A stretch of 64,000 nt of DNA, from assembly GCF_000479335.1 (NCBI RefSeq), contig NC_022584.1:1550001-1614000 (forward strand), written 5' to 3'. The notes under the pieces were generated by a model. The model made no database searches. It was not told the origin of the DNA and saw only the letters and a program-made list of their open reading frames with translations. Position 1 is the first letter of the stretch. The number at the start of each line of letters is the position of its first letter. The stretch is from Streptococcus ilei. Lineage in GTDB: Bacteria > Bacillota > Bacilli > Lactobacillales > Streptococcaceae. The translations under genes were made by a program, and so were the position numbers. Shown in pieces: positions 54,468-64,000 of the stretch.

Positions 54468-56406
54468 CCCAATGCAACACCTTTCCCTAGTCTTGCCCAC
54501 AAATCTAATGGACGAGCTTCTCTTGTCGCTCCAGTCAGAGGAATCCGTCCAAATCTATGATTTGAGCGAGCAAGAGGACTGGCAAGTTGCTTTCCAGACG
54601 AGTGATAGGACCAAAGGATCAGCTCAAAGACTGGATGAACTAAGACGTCGGGAAGAGCAGTTAGAAAAGGCCATTCAAGCTTTGGAGCCTTTCATTCCTC
54701 AAAAGAAGGGATTAGAAAAACTAAAAGAAGCTCCCTTGTCTTTATCTTTTCACGATTTAGAGTCTCATGGGCTTATCCGTGATGAGCAACGTCTCTTACA
54801 GTCGGTGCAAAAACAATTGGCTGTCTTAGCAAAGGCGCGGGATCGCATCCAGCTAGCCCAAGAAGAGCTTGCCTCTTTGGAAAAATGGGTTGACTTGACA
54901 ATGACACCGGACCAGCTCAAGCGTTTCCGCTATGTTCATGGCTTAATCGGCACCATTCCCAATAGTGAACAGGATCAGGCGCGTCAAGCCTTGCTAGCGC
55001 ACCCAGATGTAGAGGTTGATGTAGTTTTCAGCTCGGAAACAGAGCATGGAGTCGTTGTCCTGTATAAGTCTGGTGACTTAGCGGATCTTCAAGATACGCT
55101 GACCAGTTCGCATTTCAAAGAGTTTGACTATCAGGGAGAGACCCTGCCGAAAGAACGTTTGGAGCAACTCAAGAGAGAGATCAAAGAACAAGGAGCTGTT
55201 GAAGCGGCTACTTTGGAAAGGCTCAGCCAAGCCAAGGAAGATCTCAACCAACTCAAGTACCAACTCGATTATGTCTTGAGTCTAGGAGCTCGGGAAGAGG
55301 CTAAAGGCTCTCTTGCCAGTACAGCCCATCTAGTCGCATTAGAAGGATGGATTGAGACCTCTCAACTCGAAGCTTTAAAGGGCAAACTTCAAAAGGAATT
55401 TGGGAACCAAGTCGTCTTGCAGACGCGAGAGGTTACCCAAGAAGAATGGGATCAGGTGCCAATCAAACTGAAAAACAATGCCTTGGTGGAGCCTTTCGAG
55501 TTGGTGACTGAGATGTATGCCCTGCCCAAGTATTACGAGAAAGATCCGACGCCAATCGTCTCTCTCTTCTACTTTGTTTTCTTTGGAATGATGGTAGCAG
55601 ATATTGGCTATGGCCTCTTGTTAACGCTGGCAACTGGCCTTGCTCTAAAAGCTTTCCAGCTACGGCCGAGCGCAGCAAAAAACCTTCGCTTTTTCTGCCT
55701 CTTAGGAATCTCGGTAGCCCTTTGGGGAGTCGTATATGGTTCCTTCTTCGGCTTTGAGATGCCCTTTGCTTTGATCAGCACGACCACCAATGCTATGACC
55801 ATCTTGATCCTATCGGTTGTCTTTGGTTTCATCACCGTTTTGGTTGGTCTCTTCCTAGGAGGGATGAAAAATGTCCGCCTGAAAGACTATACGGAAGCCT
55901 ACAATGCAGGCTTTGCCTGGGTCTTGATCTTATTAGGTTTGATGCTCTTAGCAGTCGGGAATATCCTACCAGGCTTATCCTACCTAGTTCCCATTGGCCA
56001 GTGGCTAGCTATTCTCAATGCGATTGGGATTCTGGTGGTGTCCATTGTCAGTGCCAAGAAATTATCAGGATTAGCAGCAGGTTTGTTTAACCTCTACAAT
56101 GTTAGTGGCTATGTCGGAGACTTGGTCAGCTTCACCCGTTTGATGGCGCTCGGTTTATCTGGGGCTAGCATCGGGTCAGCCTTTAACTTGATTGTCAATC
56201 TCTTCCCGACTCTGGGACGGTTCACAGTCGGCCTTGTCCTCTTTGTCCTACTCCATGCTATCAACATGTTCCTGTCCTTCTTATCAGGCTACGTGCACGG
56301 GGCTCGTTTGATCTTTGTCGAGTTCTTTGGCAAGTTCTACGAGGGTGGTGGCAAACCCTTCCGACCTCTAAAACCGTCGGAACGCTATGTCAAAACAAAA
56401 AAATAA
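54457..56406 (+). CDS. ntpI: V-type ATPase subunit I NtpI
   Basis: 649 residues. The N-terminal cytoplasmic half is rich in coiled coils (LDELRRREEQLEKAIQAL), and the C-terminal half has seven to eight membrane segments starting at about 370 (PIVSLFYFVFFGMMVADIGYG). The conserved FTRLMALGLSG carries the essential Arg that contacts the rotor ring carboxylates. It is the stator a-subunit equivalent, conducting ions at the NtpK interface. Confidence 0.93.
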   Translation: MAISPMQHLSLVLPTNLMDELLLSLQSEESVQIYDLSEQEDWQVAFQTSDRTKGSAQRLDELRRREEQLEKAIQALEPFIPQKKGLEKLKEAPLSLSFHDLESHGLIRDEQRLLQSVQKQLAVLAKARDRIQLAQEELASLEKWVDLTMTPDQLKRFRYVHGLIGTIPNSEQDQARQALLAHPDVEVDVVFSSETEHGVVVLYKSGDLADLQDTLTSSHFKEFDYQGETLPKERLEQLKREIKEQGAVEAATLERLSQAKEDLNQLKYQLDYVLSLGAREEAKGSLASTAHLVALEGWIETSQLEALKGKLQKEFGNQVVLQTREVTQEEWDQVPIKLKNNALVEPFELVTEMYALPKYYEKDPTPIVSLFYFVFFGMMVADIGYGLLLTLATGLALKAFQLRPSAAKNLRFFCLLGISVALWGVVYGSFFGFEMPFALISTTTNAMTILILSVVFGFITVLVGLFLGGMKNVRLKDYTEAYNAGFAWVLILLGLMLLAVGNILPGLSYLVPIGQWLAILNAIGILVVSIVSAKKLSGLAAGLFNLYNVSGYVGDLVSFTRLMALGLSGASIGSAFNLIVNLFPTLGRFTVGLVLFVLLHAINMFLSFLSGYVHGARLIFVEFFGKFYEGGGKPFRPLKPSERYVKTKK

Positions 56407-56414
56407 TTCAGTAA

Positions 56415-56927
<513 letters not shown>

Positions 56928-56983
56928 TCTAGACACACCTTTTTTATCGGTAGTGAAGAACTCCAAAGGAGGAAATAGAAACA

Positions 56984-57574
56984 ATGACGGATTATTCCCA
57001 ATTAAAGGACTCCATCCTTGAACAGGCCCATGAAAAAGGCCGGAAATTAGTGGCGGAAGCGACGGCTAAGCTCCAAGCAGAAGCTCAGTTGCAGGAAACT
57101 CGTTTGGTAGAAGAAAAGTTACATCAACGGGCGGTTCAATTGCAGACGATTGAGCGCCGCTTGCAACGTGAAAGCCAACAAATCGAAAATCAAAAACGTC
57201 AATCAACATTGGTTACCAAGCAACGGGTTTTAAAAGAGCTGTTTGCGGACGCCTACCAGAAAATGGCGGCTTGGTCGCGTGAAGAAGAACTCGCATTTCT
57301 TCACCGCATTCTTCCTCGTTATGCAGACCAAGCAATGGTCTTAACCCTAGGTGCTGTGACGGCAGAAAAATTGACGGATCAAGATTGTCGGGATTTGATA
57401 GAGGCCTATCCACAGCTTCAGTTAGCAAAAGAAACTCTTGCCCAAGAAGCAGGTTTTATCCTTTCCTTTGGCAAAGTGGATGCCAGCTATCTCTACCGTG
57501 ATCTCGTTGATGCTGTACGGGAGGAGCAGAGCTTCCATATGGCAGCTAGCATTTTTAAAGAAGAGAAGAACTAG
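56984..57574 (+). CDS. ntpE: V-type ATPase subunit E NtpE
   Basis: 196 residues. N-terminal long helix (about 1-95, rich in Gln/Glu/Arg) and a C-terminal globular domain (about 100-196) that holds the A3B3 head. Pairs with NtpF as peripheral stalk. AAAGGAGG ribosome site. ntpC follows after eight bases. Confidence 0.9.
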   Translation: MTDYSQLKDSILEQAHEKGRKLVAEATAKLQAEAQLQETRLVEEKLHQRAVQLQTIERRLQRESQQIENQKRQSTLVTKQRVLKELFADAYQKMAAWSREEELAFLHRILPRYADQAMVLTLGAVTAEKLTDQDCRDLIEAYPQLQLAKETLAQEAGFILSFGKVDASYLYRDLVDAVREEQSFHMAASIFKEEKN

Positions 57575-57582
57575 GAGGGCCT

Positions 57583-58593
57583 ATGAGTGAACGGACGTAT
57601 TCTCAAGTAAATACCGGGATTAGTGTACGTGAAGCTAGTTTTTTGAGCCCAGCTCAGTTTGATGCCCTTCTGACCAGCCCAGGTGCAGAAGCGCGTGCCA
57701 GTCTCTTGCAAGGGACGGCCTATGCCTTGGAGGCAGATCAACTGCGTCAAGTCCAAGTTGTCGAGCAAGCCTTGATGAAGCACCTTCTAGCAGAGTATGA
57801 CTGGGCTTATCAAGTAGCTCCGAATCCAGCTGTGGTTGACCTCTTTGCCCTCAAGTACACCTATCACAATCTCAAGGTTTTCTTGAAAGAGCGAGCAACG
57901 GGGAGGGAGTTGAACTTCTTATTATTGGATGCAGGCCCCTATTCCTTAGCAGTTCTTGAACAAGTAGCCAAGACCTTTTCTTCAGAGAACTGCCCAGAGT
58001 TTATGGCTCAAGAAGTAGCAGCAACCTGGCAGGAATATGTCGACTATCAGGATATTCGGGTTCTGGAAATCGGCATGGATCTGGCTTACTTTGATCATCT
58101 CAAACGCTTGGTGGAAAACCTTGAGCATCCACTTTTAGAATCGCTGGTCACCTTGACCATTGATTGTTACAATGTCATCACAGTTGAGCGAGCCCTCAGC
58201 CTGAAAAAGCCAGGAAGCTTTATGAAGCAACTCTTGTCCGATGCTGGAACTCTCTCAGCAAGAGAAGTCATCCAATGTGTGAAGCAGGGCAACCTCATCA
58301 GTTGGTTTCAACAAGTCAATCCCTTGCCTTATGATGTGGAATTGACTCGGTACGAAGAGCAGATGCGAGCAGGGAGAGTGAGCGCTGAGACAGTGGAATA
58401 CCTGGAGCATGTGATTAAGTACCGAATTTTGGAACAAGCTTCCTTTGAGACAGACGGCCCCTTGCCTTTAGCTCGCTATCTTTTCGGAAAAGAGCTAGAG
58501 GTGAAGAATTTACGTTTGGTCTTGACAGGTCTGGACAATCAGCTTCCAATTGACAAAATAAAAGAAAGGATGAGACCGATCTATGGCCAGTAA
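57583..58593 (+). CDS. ntpC: V-type ATPase subunit C (d-type) NtpC
   Basis: 336 residues, all-helical. It links the central stalk to the K-ring. Recognisable by its position and by family segments such as FALKYTYHNLKVFLKERATG and LFGKELEVKNLRLVL near the C-terminus. Ribosome site AGGAGGG. Overlaps ntpG by 11 bases. Confidence 0.9.
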   Translation: MSERTYSQVNTGISVREASFLSPAQFDALLTSPGAEARASLLQGTAYALEADQLRQVQVVEQALMKHLLAEYDWAYQVAPNPAVVDLFALKYTYHNLKVFLKERATGRELNFLLLDAGPYSLAVLEQVAKTFSSENCPEFMAQEVAATWQEYVDYQDIRVLEIGMDLAYFDHLKRLVENLEHPLLESLVTLTIDCYNVITVERALSLKKPGSFMKQLLSDAGTLSAREVIQCVKQGNLISWFQQVNPLPYDVELTRYEEQMRAGRVSAETVEYLEHVIKYRILEQASFETDGPLPLARYLFGKELEVKNLRLVLTGLDNQLPIDKIKERMRPIYGQ

Positions 58594-58903
58594 AACGCAA
58601 AAAATTGCCGTTGTGGGAAACCGAGATGCTATCCTTCCTTTTCAGATGATTGGCTTTCAGACCTTTCCCGTAGCAGAGGCTCAGGAAACCATTAATACCT
58701 TACGTCACTTGAGCCAAGAAGATTTTGGCATCATCTATCTGACGGAAGATATGGCTCAGGAAATCCCAGATACCATTGCCCACTACGATCGCCAAGTAAC
58801 TCCAGCAGTCATCTTGATTCCTACTCATAAGGGCTCGACTGGGCTAGGACGGCAACGCATTCGCGATAATGTCGAAAAAGCAGTAGGACAGGATATTTTA
58901 TGA
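58583..58903 (+). CDS. ntpG: V-type ATPase subunit F homologue NtpG
   Basis: 106 residues, a small Rossmann-like domain beginning KIAVVGNRDAILPFQMIGF, containing GIIYLTEDMAQEIP and ending in IRDNVEKAVGQDIL. Central-stalk subunit that regulates activity with NtpD. Overlaps both neighbours (ntpC by 11, the acetyltransferase by four bases). Confidence 0.92.
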   Translation: MASKTQKIAVVGNRDAILPFQMIGFQTFPVAEAQETINTLRHLSQEDFGIIYLTEDMAQEIPDTIAHYDRQVTPAVILIPTHKGSTGLGRQRIRDNVEKAVGQDIL

Positions 58904-59604
58904 GAACAAATGAATTTGGCCAAGAGATTGGAGATGCACTGCCGGATTTTACACCGGGGCGTCTACCAGCTATTGAGCGGATCGAGGGTCGCTATACCGT
59001 AATCGAGCGCCTGTCAAAGGAAAAACACGGAGCGGATCTTTATCAGGTCTACGGGCCAGCCTCCCCAGCAGATATGTGGACCTATCTATTCAATGGCCCT
59101 GTCCACAATGAAGCTGAGTGGGATCGCCTGTTGGATGATCTCATGACAGCCCAAGGTCGCTTTTACTATGCGATTATAGACAAAGATTCCGGCAAGGCTT
59201 TAGGGACATTCTCTCTCATGCGGATGGATCAAGCCAACCGAGTGATTGAAGTTGGAGCGGTGACCTACTCACCATTGCTTAAGAAGACACGCATGGCAAC
59301 CGAAGCTCAGTATCTCTTGGCGCGCTATGTGTTTGAGGATTTGGGCTACAGACGCTATGAGTGGAAATGTGATGCCTTAAACCAAGCTTCTCGTAAAGCA
59401 GCTGAGCGCTTGGGATTCACCTATGAAGGCTGTTTCCGTCAGGCTCTTGTTTATAAAGGTCGGACTCGAGACACAGATTGGTTGTCTATCATTGACCAAG
59501 AATGGCCAGCTATCAAACAGTGTTTTGAAGCTTGGTTAGATCCAACTAATTTCGATGAAAATGGTCAACAAAAGCAATCTCTAGCCGATATGGCGCAAAA
59601 GTAA
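58900..59604 (+). CDS. GNAT-family acetyltransferase inside the V-ATPase operon
   Basis: 234 residues, RimJ/RimL-like GNAT: the acetyl-CoA region follows IEVGAVTYSPLLKKTRMATEA, and the end has ASRKAAERLGFTYEGCFRQA. It overlaps ntpG by four bases and precedes ntpA by 33, so it is made with the ATPase. Enzymes of this type acetylate protein N-termini, other amines or small molecules; the target here is unknown. It is not part of the E. hirae ntp operon, so it is an added gene. Base composition matches the neighbours. Confidence 0.9.
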   Translation: MRTNEFGQEIGDALPDFTPGRLPAIERIEGRYTVIERLSKEKHGADLYQVYGPASPADMWTYLFNGPVHNEAEWDRLLDDLMTAQGRFYYAIIDKDSGKALGTFSLMRMDQANRVIEVGAVTYSPLLKKTRMATEAQYLLARYVFEDLGYRRYEWKCDALNQASRKAAERLGFTYEGCFRQALVYKGRTRDTDWLSIIDQEWPAIKQCFEAWLDPTNFDENGQQKQSLADMAQK

Positions 59605-59637
59605 TACAAAGAAACAAAGGATTCCCAGGAGGAATAC

Positions 59638-61428
59638 ATGACTCAAGGAAAAATTATTAAAGTTTCCGGTCCCTTGGTGGTCGCATCAGGGATGCAGGAG
59701 GCCAATATCCAAGATATTTGCCGGGTCGGCGATCTTGGATTGATTGGCGAAATTATTGAGATGCGTCGGGATGAGGCATCTATCCAAGTATATGAAGAAA
59801 CGTCTGGAGTCGGTCCAGGTGAACCGGTGGTCACAACTGGGGCTCCCCTCTCTGTTGAGTTGGGACCAGGTTTGATCTCGCAGATGTTTGACGGGATCCA
59901 ACGCCCCTTGGAACGTTTCCAAGAAGTTACAGCCAGTGATTTTCTGGTTCGTGGGGTGCAAGTTCCAAATCTAGACCGTAACACCAAATGGACCTTCGAA
60001 CCGACTGTGGTAGAAGGGACAGAGGTGGTCGCTGGAGACATCGTCGGTACCGTCCAAGAGACTAATATGGTGGAACACCGCATCATGGTGCCTTACGGAG
60101 TCAGTGGGCGTGTGACTAAGATTGCATCTGGTTCTTACACAGTAGAGGAGCCAGTTTATGAGATTGAGCAGGCTGATGGCAGCCTCTTTACCGGAACCTT
60201 GATGCAAAAATGGCCGGTTCGTCGTGGCCGCCCCTTTGCACAAAAACTGATCCCAGTAGAGCCTTTGGTCACAGGTCAACGGGTTATTGATACCTTCTTC
60301 CCAGTGACAAAAGGTGGTGCTGCGGCAGTTCCTGGACCTTTCGGAGCTGGAAAAACCGTCGTGCAACACCAGGTGGCTAAGTTTGCCAATGTTGACATCG
60401 TAATTTACGTTGGTTGTGGAGAACGTGGAAATGAAATGACAGACGTTCTGAATGAGTTTCCAGAATTGATTGATCCAACAACTGGCCAATCCATTATGCA
60501 ACGGACGGTTCTGATTGCCAACACTTCTAATATGCCAGTGGCGGCGCGGGAAGCTTCCATCTACACAGGGATTACTATTGCAGAATACTTCCGTGATATG
60601 GGCTATTCCGTTGCCATCATGGCCGATTCGACATCGCGCTGGGCAGAAGCTCTTCGTGAAATGTCTGGTCGTCTAGAAGAAATGCCCGGAGATGAAGGCT
60701 ACCCAGCCTATCTTGGTAGCCGGATTGCCGAGTACTACGAACGGGCCGGACGGGTCAAGACACTTGGTACCACTGCACGTGAAGGATCTATTACCGCCAT
60801 CGGTGCCGTTTCCCCTCCGGGTGGAGATATCTCAGAGCCCGTAACGCAAAACACCCTGCGAATTGTCAAGGTCTTCTGGGGACTAGATGCTCAGTTGGCG
60901 CAACGACGCCACTTCCCAGCCATCAACTGGTTGAGCTCTTATTCCCTTTACCAAGATGAGGTAGGCCAATATATCGATCAGCATGAGCAGATTAGCTGGG
61001 CAGAAAAAGTGACCCGTGCTATGAATCTGTTGCAAAAAGAGAGTGAATTGCAAGAGATTGTGCGCCTGGTTGGTTTGGACTCCTTGTCTGAAAAAGACCG
61101 CTTGACTATGAATGCGGCCAAGATGATCCGCGAAGACTACCTGCAACAAAATGCCTTTGATGAGGTAGACACCTATACTTCTTTCAGCAAGCAGGTTGCC
61201 TTGTTGACCAATATTCTGACCTTTGACCAAGAAAGTCAAAAAGCGTTGGAATTAGGGGCCTACTTCACAGAAATCATGGAAGGAACGGTAGATCTTCGGG
61301 ACCGCATTGCCCGTAGCAAGTTCATCCATGAGGATCAGTTGGCCACCATTCAAGCCCTGAAAGAAGAAATCGTAGAAACCCTACACCAAATCGTAGCCCA
61401 AGGAGGAGTAGACAATGAGCGTGATTAA
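59638..61428 (+). CDS. ntpA: V-type ATPase catalytic subunit A NtpA
   Basis: 596 residues. Walker [10 protein letters not shown] at 233-241, the non-homologous insert typical of A subunits before it (about 110-200), and PSTxxE-like catalytic regions ([33 protein letters not shown]). ATP hydrolysis drives ion export. AGGAGG ribosome site. Overlaps ntpB by 14 bases. Confidence 0.97.
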   Translation: MTQGKIIKVSGPLVVASGMQEANIQDICRVGDLGLIGEIIEMRRDEASIQVYEETSGVGPGEPVVTTGAPLSVELGPGLISQMFDGIQRPLERFQEVTASDFLVRGVQVPNLDRNTKWTFEPTVVEGTEVVAGDIVGTVQETNMVEHRIMVPYGVSGRVTKIASGSYTVEEPVYEIEQADGSLFTGTLMQKWPVRRGRPFAQKLIPVEPLVTGQRVIDTFFPVTKGGAAAVPGPFGAGKTVVQHQVAKFANVDIVIYVGCGERGNEMTDVLNEFPELIDPTTGQSIMQRTVLIANTSNMPVAAREASIYTGITIAEYFRDMGYSVAIMADSTSRWAEALREMSGRLEEMPGDEGYPAYLGSRIAEYYERAGRVKTLGTTAREGSITAIGAVSPPGGDISEPVTQNTLRIVKVFWGLDAQLAQRRHFPAINWLSSYSLYQDEVGQYIDQHEQISWAEKVTRAMNLLQKESELQEIVRLVGLDSLSEKDRLTMNAAKMIREDYLQQNAFDEVDTYTSFSKQVALLTNILTFDQESQKALELGAYFTEIMEGTVDLRDRIARSKFIHEDQLATIQALKEEIVETLHQIVAQGGVDNERD

Positions 61429-62812
61429 AGAATACCGTACTGTCAGCGAAGTTGTTGGCCCCTTGATGATTGTCGATCAGGTCCAAGGGGTTCACTACAA
61501 TGAACTCGTAGAAATCAAGCTCCATGACGGTACAATCCGTCAGGGACAAGTCCTCGAAGTCCAAGAAGACAAGGCCATGGTCCAGCTCTTTGAAGGATCT
61601 AGCGGGATCAACTTGGAAAAAGCCAAAGTCCGCTTTACCGGACGTCCCCTAGAACTTCCAGTGTCCGAAGACATGGTGGGGCGTATCTTTAACGGGATGG
61701 GCAAACCCATTGATGGTGGTCCGGAGATTATCCCAGAGAAGTACTTGGACATTGATGGACAAGCCATCAACCCAGTATCTCGGGACTATCCAGATGAATT
61801 TATCCAGACAGGAATCTCGGCCATTGACCACTTGAATACCCTGGTTCGGGGCCAAAAACTCCCAGTCTTCTCCGGTTCTGGTCTTCCTCACAAGGAGTTG
61901 GCAGCTCAGATTGCCCGTCAAGCGACGGTACTGAATTCCGAAGAAAACTTTGCTGTGGTCTTTGCGGCCATGGGGATTACCTTTGAAGAAGCAGAGTTCT
62001 TTATGAATGACCTTCGGGAAACAGGAGCCATTGACCGCTCCGTCCTCTTTATCAACCTAGCCAATGACCCAGCTATCGAGCGGATAGCCACTCCTCGGAT
62101 TGCCTTGACAGCGGCAGAATATTTGGCCTATGAAAAAGACATGCATGTCTTGGTCATCATGACCGACATGACCAACTACTGTGAAGCCCTTCGGGAAGTA
62201 TCTGCTGCCCGCCGGGAGGTTCCAGGACGTCGGGGCTATCCAGGTTACCTCTATACCAACCTATCCACCCTCTACGAACGTGCCGGACGGTTGGTTGGAA
62301 AGAAAGGATCTGTGACCCAGATTCCGATCCTTTCCATGCCGGAGGATGACATCACCCACCCTATTCCTGACTTGACAGGCTACATCACCGAAGGTCAGAT
62401 TATTCTGTCCCGTGATCTATACAACAGTGGCTACCGTCCACCGATCAATGTCCTTCCATCTCTTTCTCGTTTGAAAGACAAGGGATCTGGTGAAGGGAAG
62501 ACTCGGAAAGACCATGCAGCAACCATGAACCAGCTCTTTGCGGCCTATGCCCAAGGGAAACAAGCAAAAGAGTTAGCCGTGGTGCTTGGGGAGTCTGCCT
62601 TGTCAGATACAGACAAGCTCTATGTCAAATTTACTGATCGCTTTGAGAAGGAATACATCAATCAAGGCTTTACTACCAATCGGAGCATTCAAGAAAGTCT
62701 AGATCTGGGCTGGGAATTGCTGGCTATCTTGCCAAGGACAGAGCTCAAGCGGATCAAGGATGATATGATTGACGAATACCTCCCAAAAACTTCCAAGGAA
62801 GCACAAGCCTAG
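61415..62812 (+). CDS. ntpB: V-type ATPase regulatory subunit B NtpB
   Basis: 465 residues. The P-loop position reads [12 protein letters not shown], without the GxxxxGKT motif, as in all B subunits that bind but do not hydrolyse nucleotide. Other family segments: [37 protein letters not shown]. Alternates with NtpA in the hexameric head. Confidence 0.96.
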   Translation: MSVIKEYRTVSEVVGPLMIVDQVQGVHYNELVEIKLHDGTIRQGQVLEVQEDKAMVQLFEGSSGINLEKAKVRFTGRPLELPVSEDMVGRIFNGMGKPIDGGPEIIPEKYLDIDGQAINPVSRDYPDEFIQTGISAIDHLNTLVRGQKLPVFSGSGLPHKELAAQIARQATVLNSEENFAVVFAAMGITFEEAEFFMNDLRETGAIDRSVLFINLANDPAIERIATPRIALTAAEYLAYEKDMHVLVIMTDMTNYCEALREVSAARREVPGRRGYPGYLYTNLSTLYERAGRLVGKKGSVTQIPILSMPEDDITHPIPDLTGYITEGQIILSRDLYNSGYRPPINVLPSLSRLKDKGSGEGKTRKDHAATMNQLFAAYAQGKQAKELAVVLGESALSDTDKLYVKFTDRFEKEYINQGFTTNRSIQESLDLGWELLAILPRTELKRIKDDMIDEYLPKTSKEAQA

Positions 62813-62833
62813 GAGTAGAAAGGAGGAAGTCAA

Positions 62834-63457
62834 ATGGCACGATTAAATGTCAAACCCACCCGGATGGAGTTAAACACCCTCAAAGAGCGTCTGAAGACAG
62901 CAACTAGAGGGCATAAACTTCTCAAGGACAAACGAGACGAGCTCATGCGACGCTTCATCGAATCAGTCCGTGAAAATGACCGCCTCCGCCAGAAGGTTGA
63001 GGCAGCTCTCGTCGGAAATATGCAAGAATTTGTCCTCGCCAAATGTCTGGAAAATGACCTCATGGTCCAGGAAATCTTTGCGGTGCCGACGCGTGAGGTC
63101 AGCCTGCATATCGAGACGGAGAATATCATGAGTGTGCGCGTGCCCAAGATGCATGCCCATATCGATAATCCGTATGGAGACGATGAGGGAGACGTGGTCT
63201 ACAGCTACGTGGCTTCCAATAGTCAGATGGATAGCACCATTCAAGAAATGGAAGAACTCCTCCCAGACCTGCTTCGTCTAGCTGAGATTGAAAAAACTTG
63301 CCAGCTCATGGCCGATGAGATCGAAAAAACGCGCCGTCGGGTAAATGGACTGGAGTATGCGACCATTCCAGACCTCAAGGAGACCATCTATTATATCGAA
63401 ATGAAACTCGAAGAAGCCGAACGCGCCAATCTGGTCAGAATGATGAAGGTCAAATAA
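62834..63457 (+). CDS. ntpD: V-type ATPase central-stalk subunit D NtpD
   Basis: 207 residues forming two long helices around a short middle domain ([20 protein letters not shown] at the start, [19 protein letters not shown] near the end), the rotor shaft. AAAGGAGG ribosome site. The last ATPase gene; a hairpin terminator follows. NtpH and NtpJ of E. hirae are absent. Confidence 0.94.
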   Translation: MARLNVKPTRMELNTLKERLKTATRGHKLLKDKRDELMRRFIESVRENDRLRQKVEAALVGNMQEFVLAKCLENDLMVQEIFAVPTREVSLHIETENIMSVRVPKMHAHIDNPYGDDEGDVVYSYVASNSQMDSTIQEMEELLPDLLRLAEIEKTCQLMADEIEKTRRRVNGLEYATIPDLKETIYYIEMKLEEAERANLVRMMKVK

Positions 63458-63902
63458 GATATAAAGCCCACAAAATGCAAGATGAAATTAGGAAATCCAA
63501 CGACGGAGTGATTGCTCCTAGTTGGATTTATCTTTTTCCAAAGAGTTGTAGGCGTGTTCTATTAACAAGATACAAAGCCGTTAAAAATAGCACCCGAGTG
63601 ATGTCTACAGGAGACGAACTTAGGGTGTTTTTAGCTTCTATTTTCGCTGAAAAATTCTCTAAAATCTCTTTGTTCAGGGCGTTTGAAGGCTTCTGATACA
63701 ACAAATTTATTTGATTATCCAAATAGTACTAACTGTCAGTAAATATTAAGAGAATGTAACAAGAAAGGGTTAATGTTACAAATTAGGGTCAGTTAGATTA
63801 AAAGAAAAGAAGAGGCATTTCCCGGACAAAAAATGTGGTAGAATATTAAATGTATCTGTCTGGAGATAAATCTCCGATAATAAGAAAACGAGGAAATAAC
63901 GT
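63458..63902 (+). other. Intergenic region after the V-ATPase operon
   Basis: 445 bases. It contains a terminator hairpin (63493-63536), then AT-rich sequence with an inverted TGTAAC/GTTACA repeat (about 63756-63781), a possible promoter for the next gene (TAGAAT at 63839-63844) and a small leader hairpin GGAGAT/ATCTCC (63862-63875). Short open frames here lack ribosome sites and I do not support them as genes. Confidence 0.55.
63493..63536 (+). terminator. V-ATPase operon terminator
   Basis: AAATCCAAC (63493-63501) pairs with GTTGGATTT (63521-63529), with an inner GGAG/CTCC stem, followed by ATCTTTTT. Confidence 0.75.
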
Positions 63903-64000
63903 ATGAAGAAAGTAAACAAAAAAGCTCTAATTGCTTCGACTGTTGCTATGGCGGTCTTGCCATTTACAACTGGTAAAGCAGAATCAAATGGGGACTGGGT
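63903..64000 (+). CDS. Secreted protein, N-terminus only (cut by window end)
   Basis: Only the first 32 codons are in view: MKKVNKKALIASTVAMAVLP, then FTTGKAESNGDW. A Lys-rich start, a hydrophobic core and the likely cleavage after GKA form a Sec signal peptide. GAGGAAATAAC supplies a ribosome site. The mature part is too short to assign a family. Confidence 0.7.
   Translation, partial: MKKVNKKALIASTVAMAVLPFTTGKAESNGDW

Noticed and set aside
59971..60501. 176-residue minus-strand frame within ntpA
   Set aside because: Antisense to the conserved catalytic subunit gene; no family resemblance.
63475..63722. Short frames (73 and 64 residues) after ntpD on both strands
   Set aside because: They cover the terminator hairpin, lack ribosome sites and have no recognisable family.

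Overview
This window is a 64 kb stretch of a Streptococcus chromosome, most likely from the mitis/sanguinis/parasanguinis group. The evidence is the gene content and order: the streptococcal purine cluster (purC-L-F-M-N-H, then purD-E-K-B) running into the bgaR-bgaC-PTS-agaS-galM galactoside locus, a sialic-acid catabolic operon with an RpiR regulator, a Na+-type V-ATPase operon, and a LytF-type competence murein hydrolase. Species cannot be fixed from the window alone.

Layout. 1-1921: end of recO, then plsX and acpP. 2091-26096: purine biosynthesis, interrupted at three places. Between purH and purD lies an AT-rich accessory region with a Septu-like ATPase/HNH pair, a degenerate duplicate of the purH 3' end, a second cassette encoding sce7726-, sce7725- and RES-family proteins, and on the minus strand a lytF-like gene behind a SigX-type box. 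Immediately after purK is a third AT-rich insert, a membrane protein plus a DGQHR-domain protein. Two strongly structured non-coding elements sit at purF/purM and purD/purE. 26478-34091: bgaR divergent from bgaC-PTS IIB/IIC/IID/IIA-agaS-galM. 34513-38903: ruvB, a nucleotidyltransferase-like gene, a low-molecular-weight tyrosine phosphatase, a MORN-repeat membrane protein and an OatA-like acyltransferase. 39263-43732: adhE behind two Rex-like operators, a zinc alcohol dehydrogenase behind a cre site, and a small membrane protein.

43889-45268 (minus): a cluster of eight very short genes. Four encode double-glycine peptides with GxxxG/GxxxA-type motifs, arranged with two small membrane proteins as immunity-peptide-peptide-immunity-peptide-peptide. 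They are preceded by two hydrophobic mini-peptides and an exact TACGAATA competence box. This looks like a competence-induced two-peptide bacteriocin locus and, with lytF, gives the window two likely late-competence (fratricide) loci.

45517-53876: nanE, a sialic-acid-type ABC transporter, a YhcH-like protein, a YesL-like protein, nanA, nanK and convergent nanR. The nanE promoter has an overlapping cre site and upstream inverted repeats. 54144-63457: V-ATPase operon in the order F-I-K-E-C-G-[GNAT]-A-B-D; NtpK keeps all five residues that bind Na+ in Enterococcus hirae. The window ends inside a secreted-protein gene.

The strongest candidates for new biology are the sce7726/sce7725/RES cassette, the double-glycine peptide cluster, the DGQHR/membrane-protein pair, and the purH-3'-end duplication that brackets the ATPase/HNH cassette.
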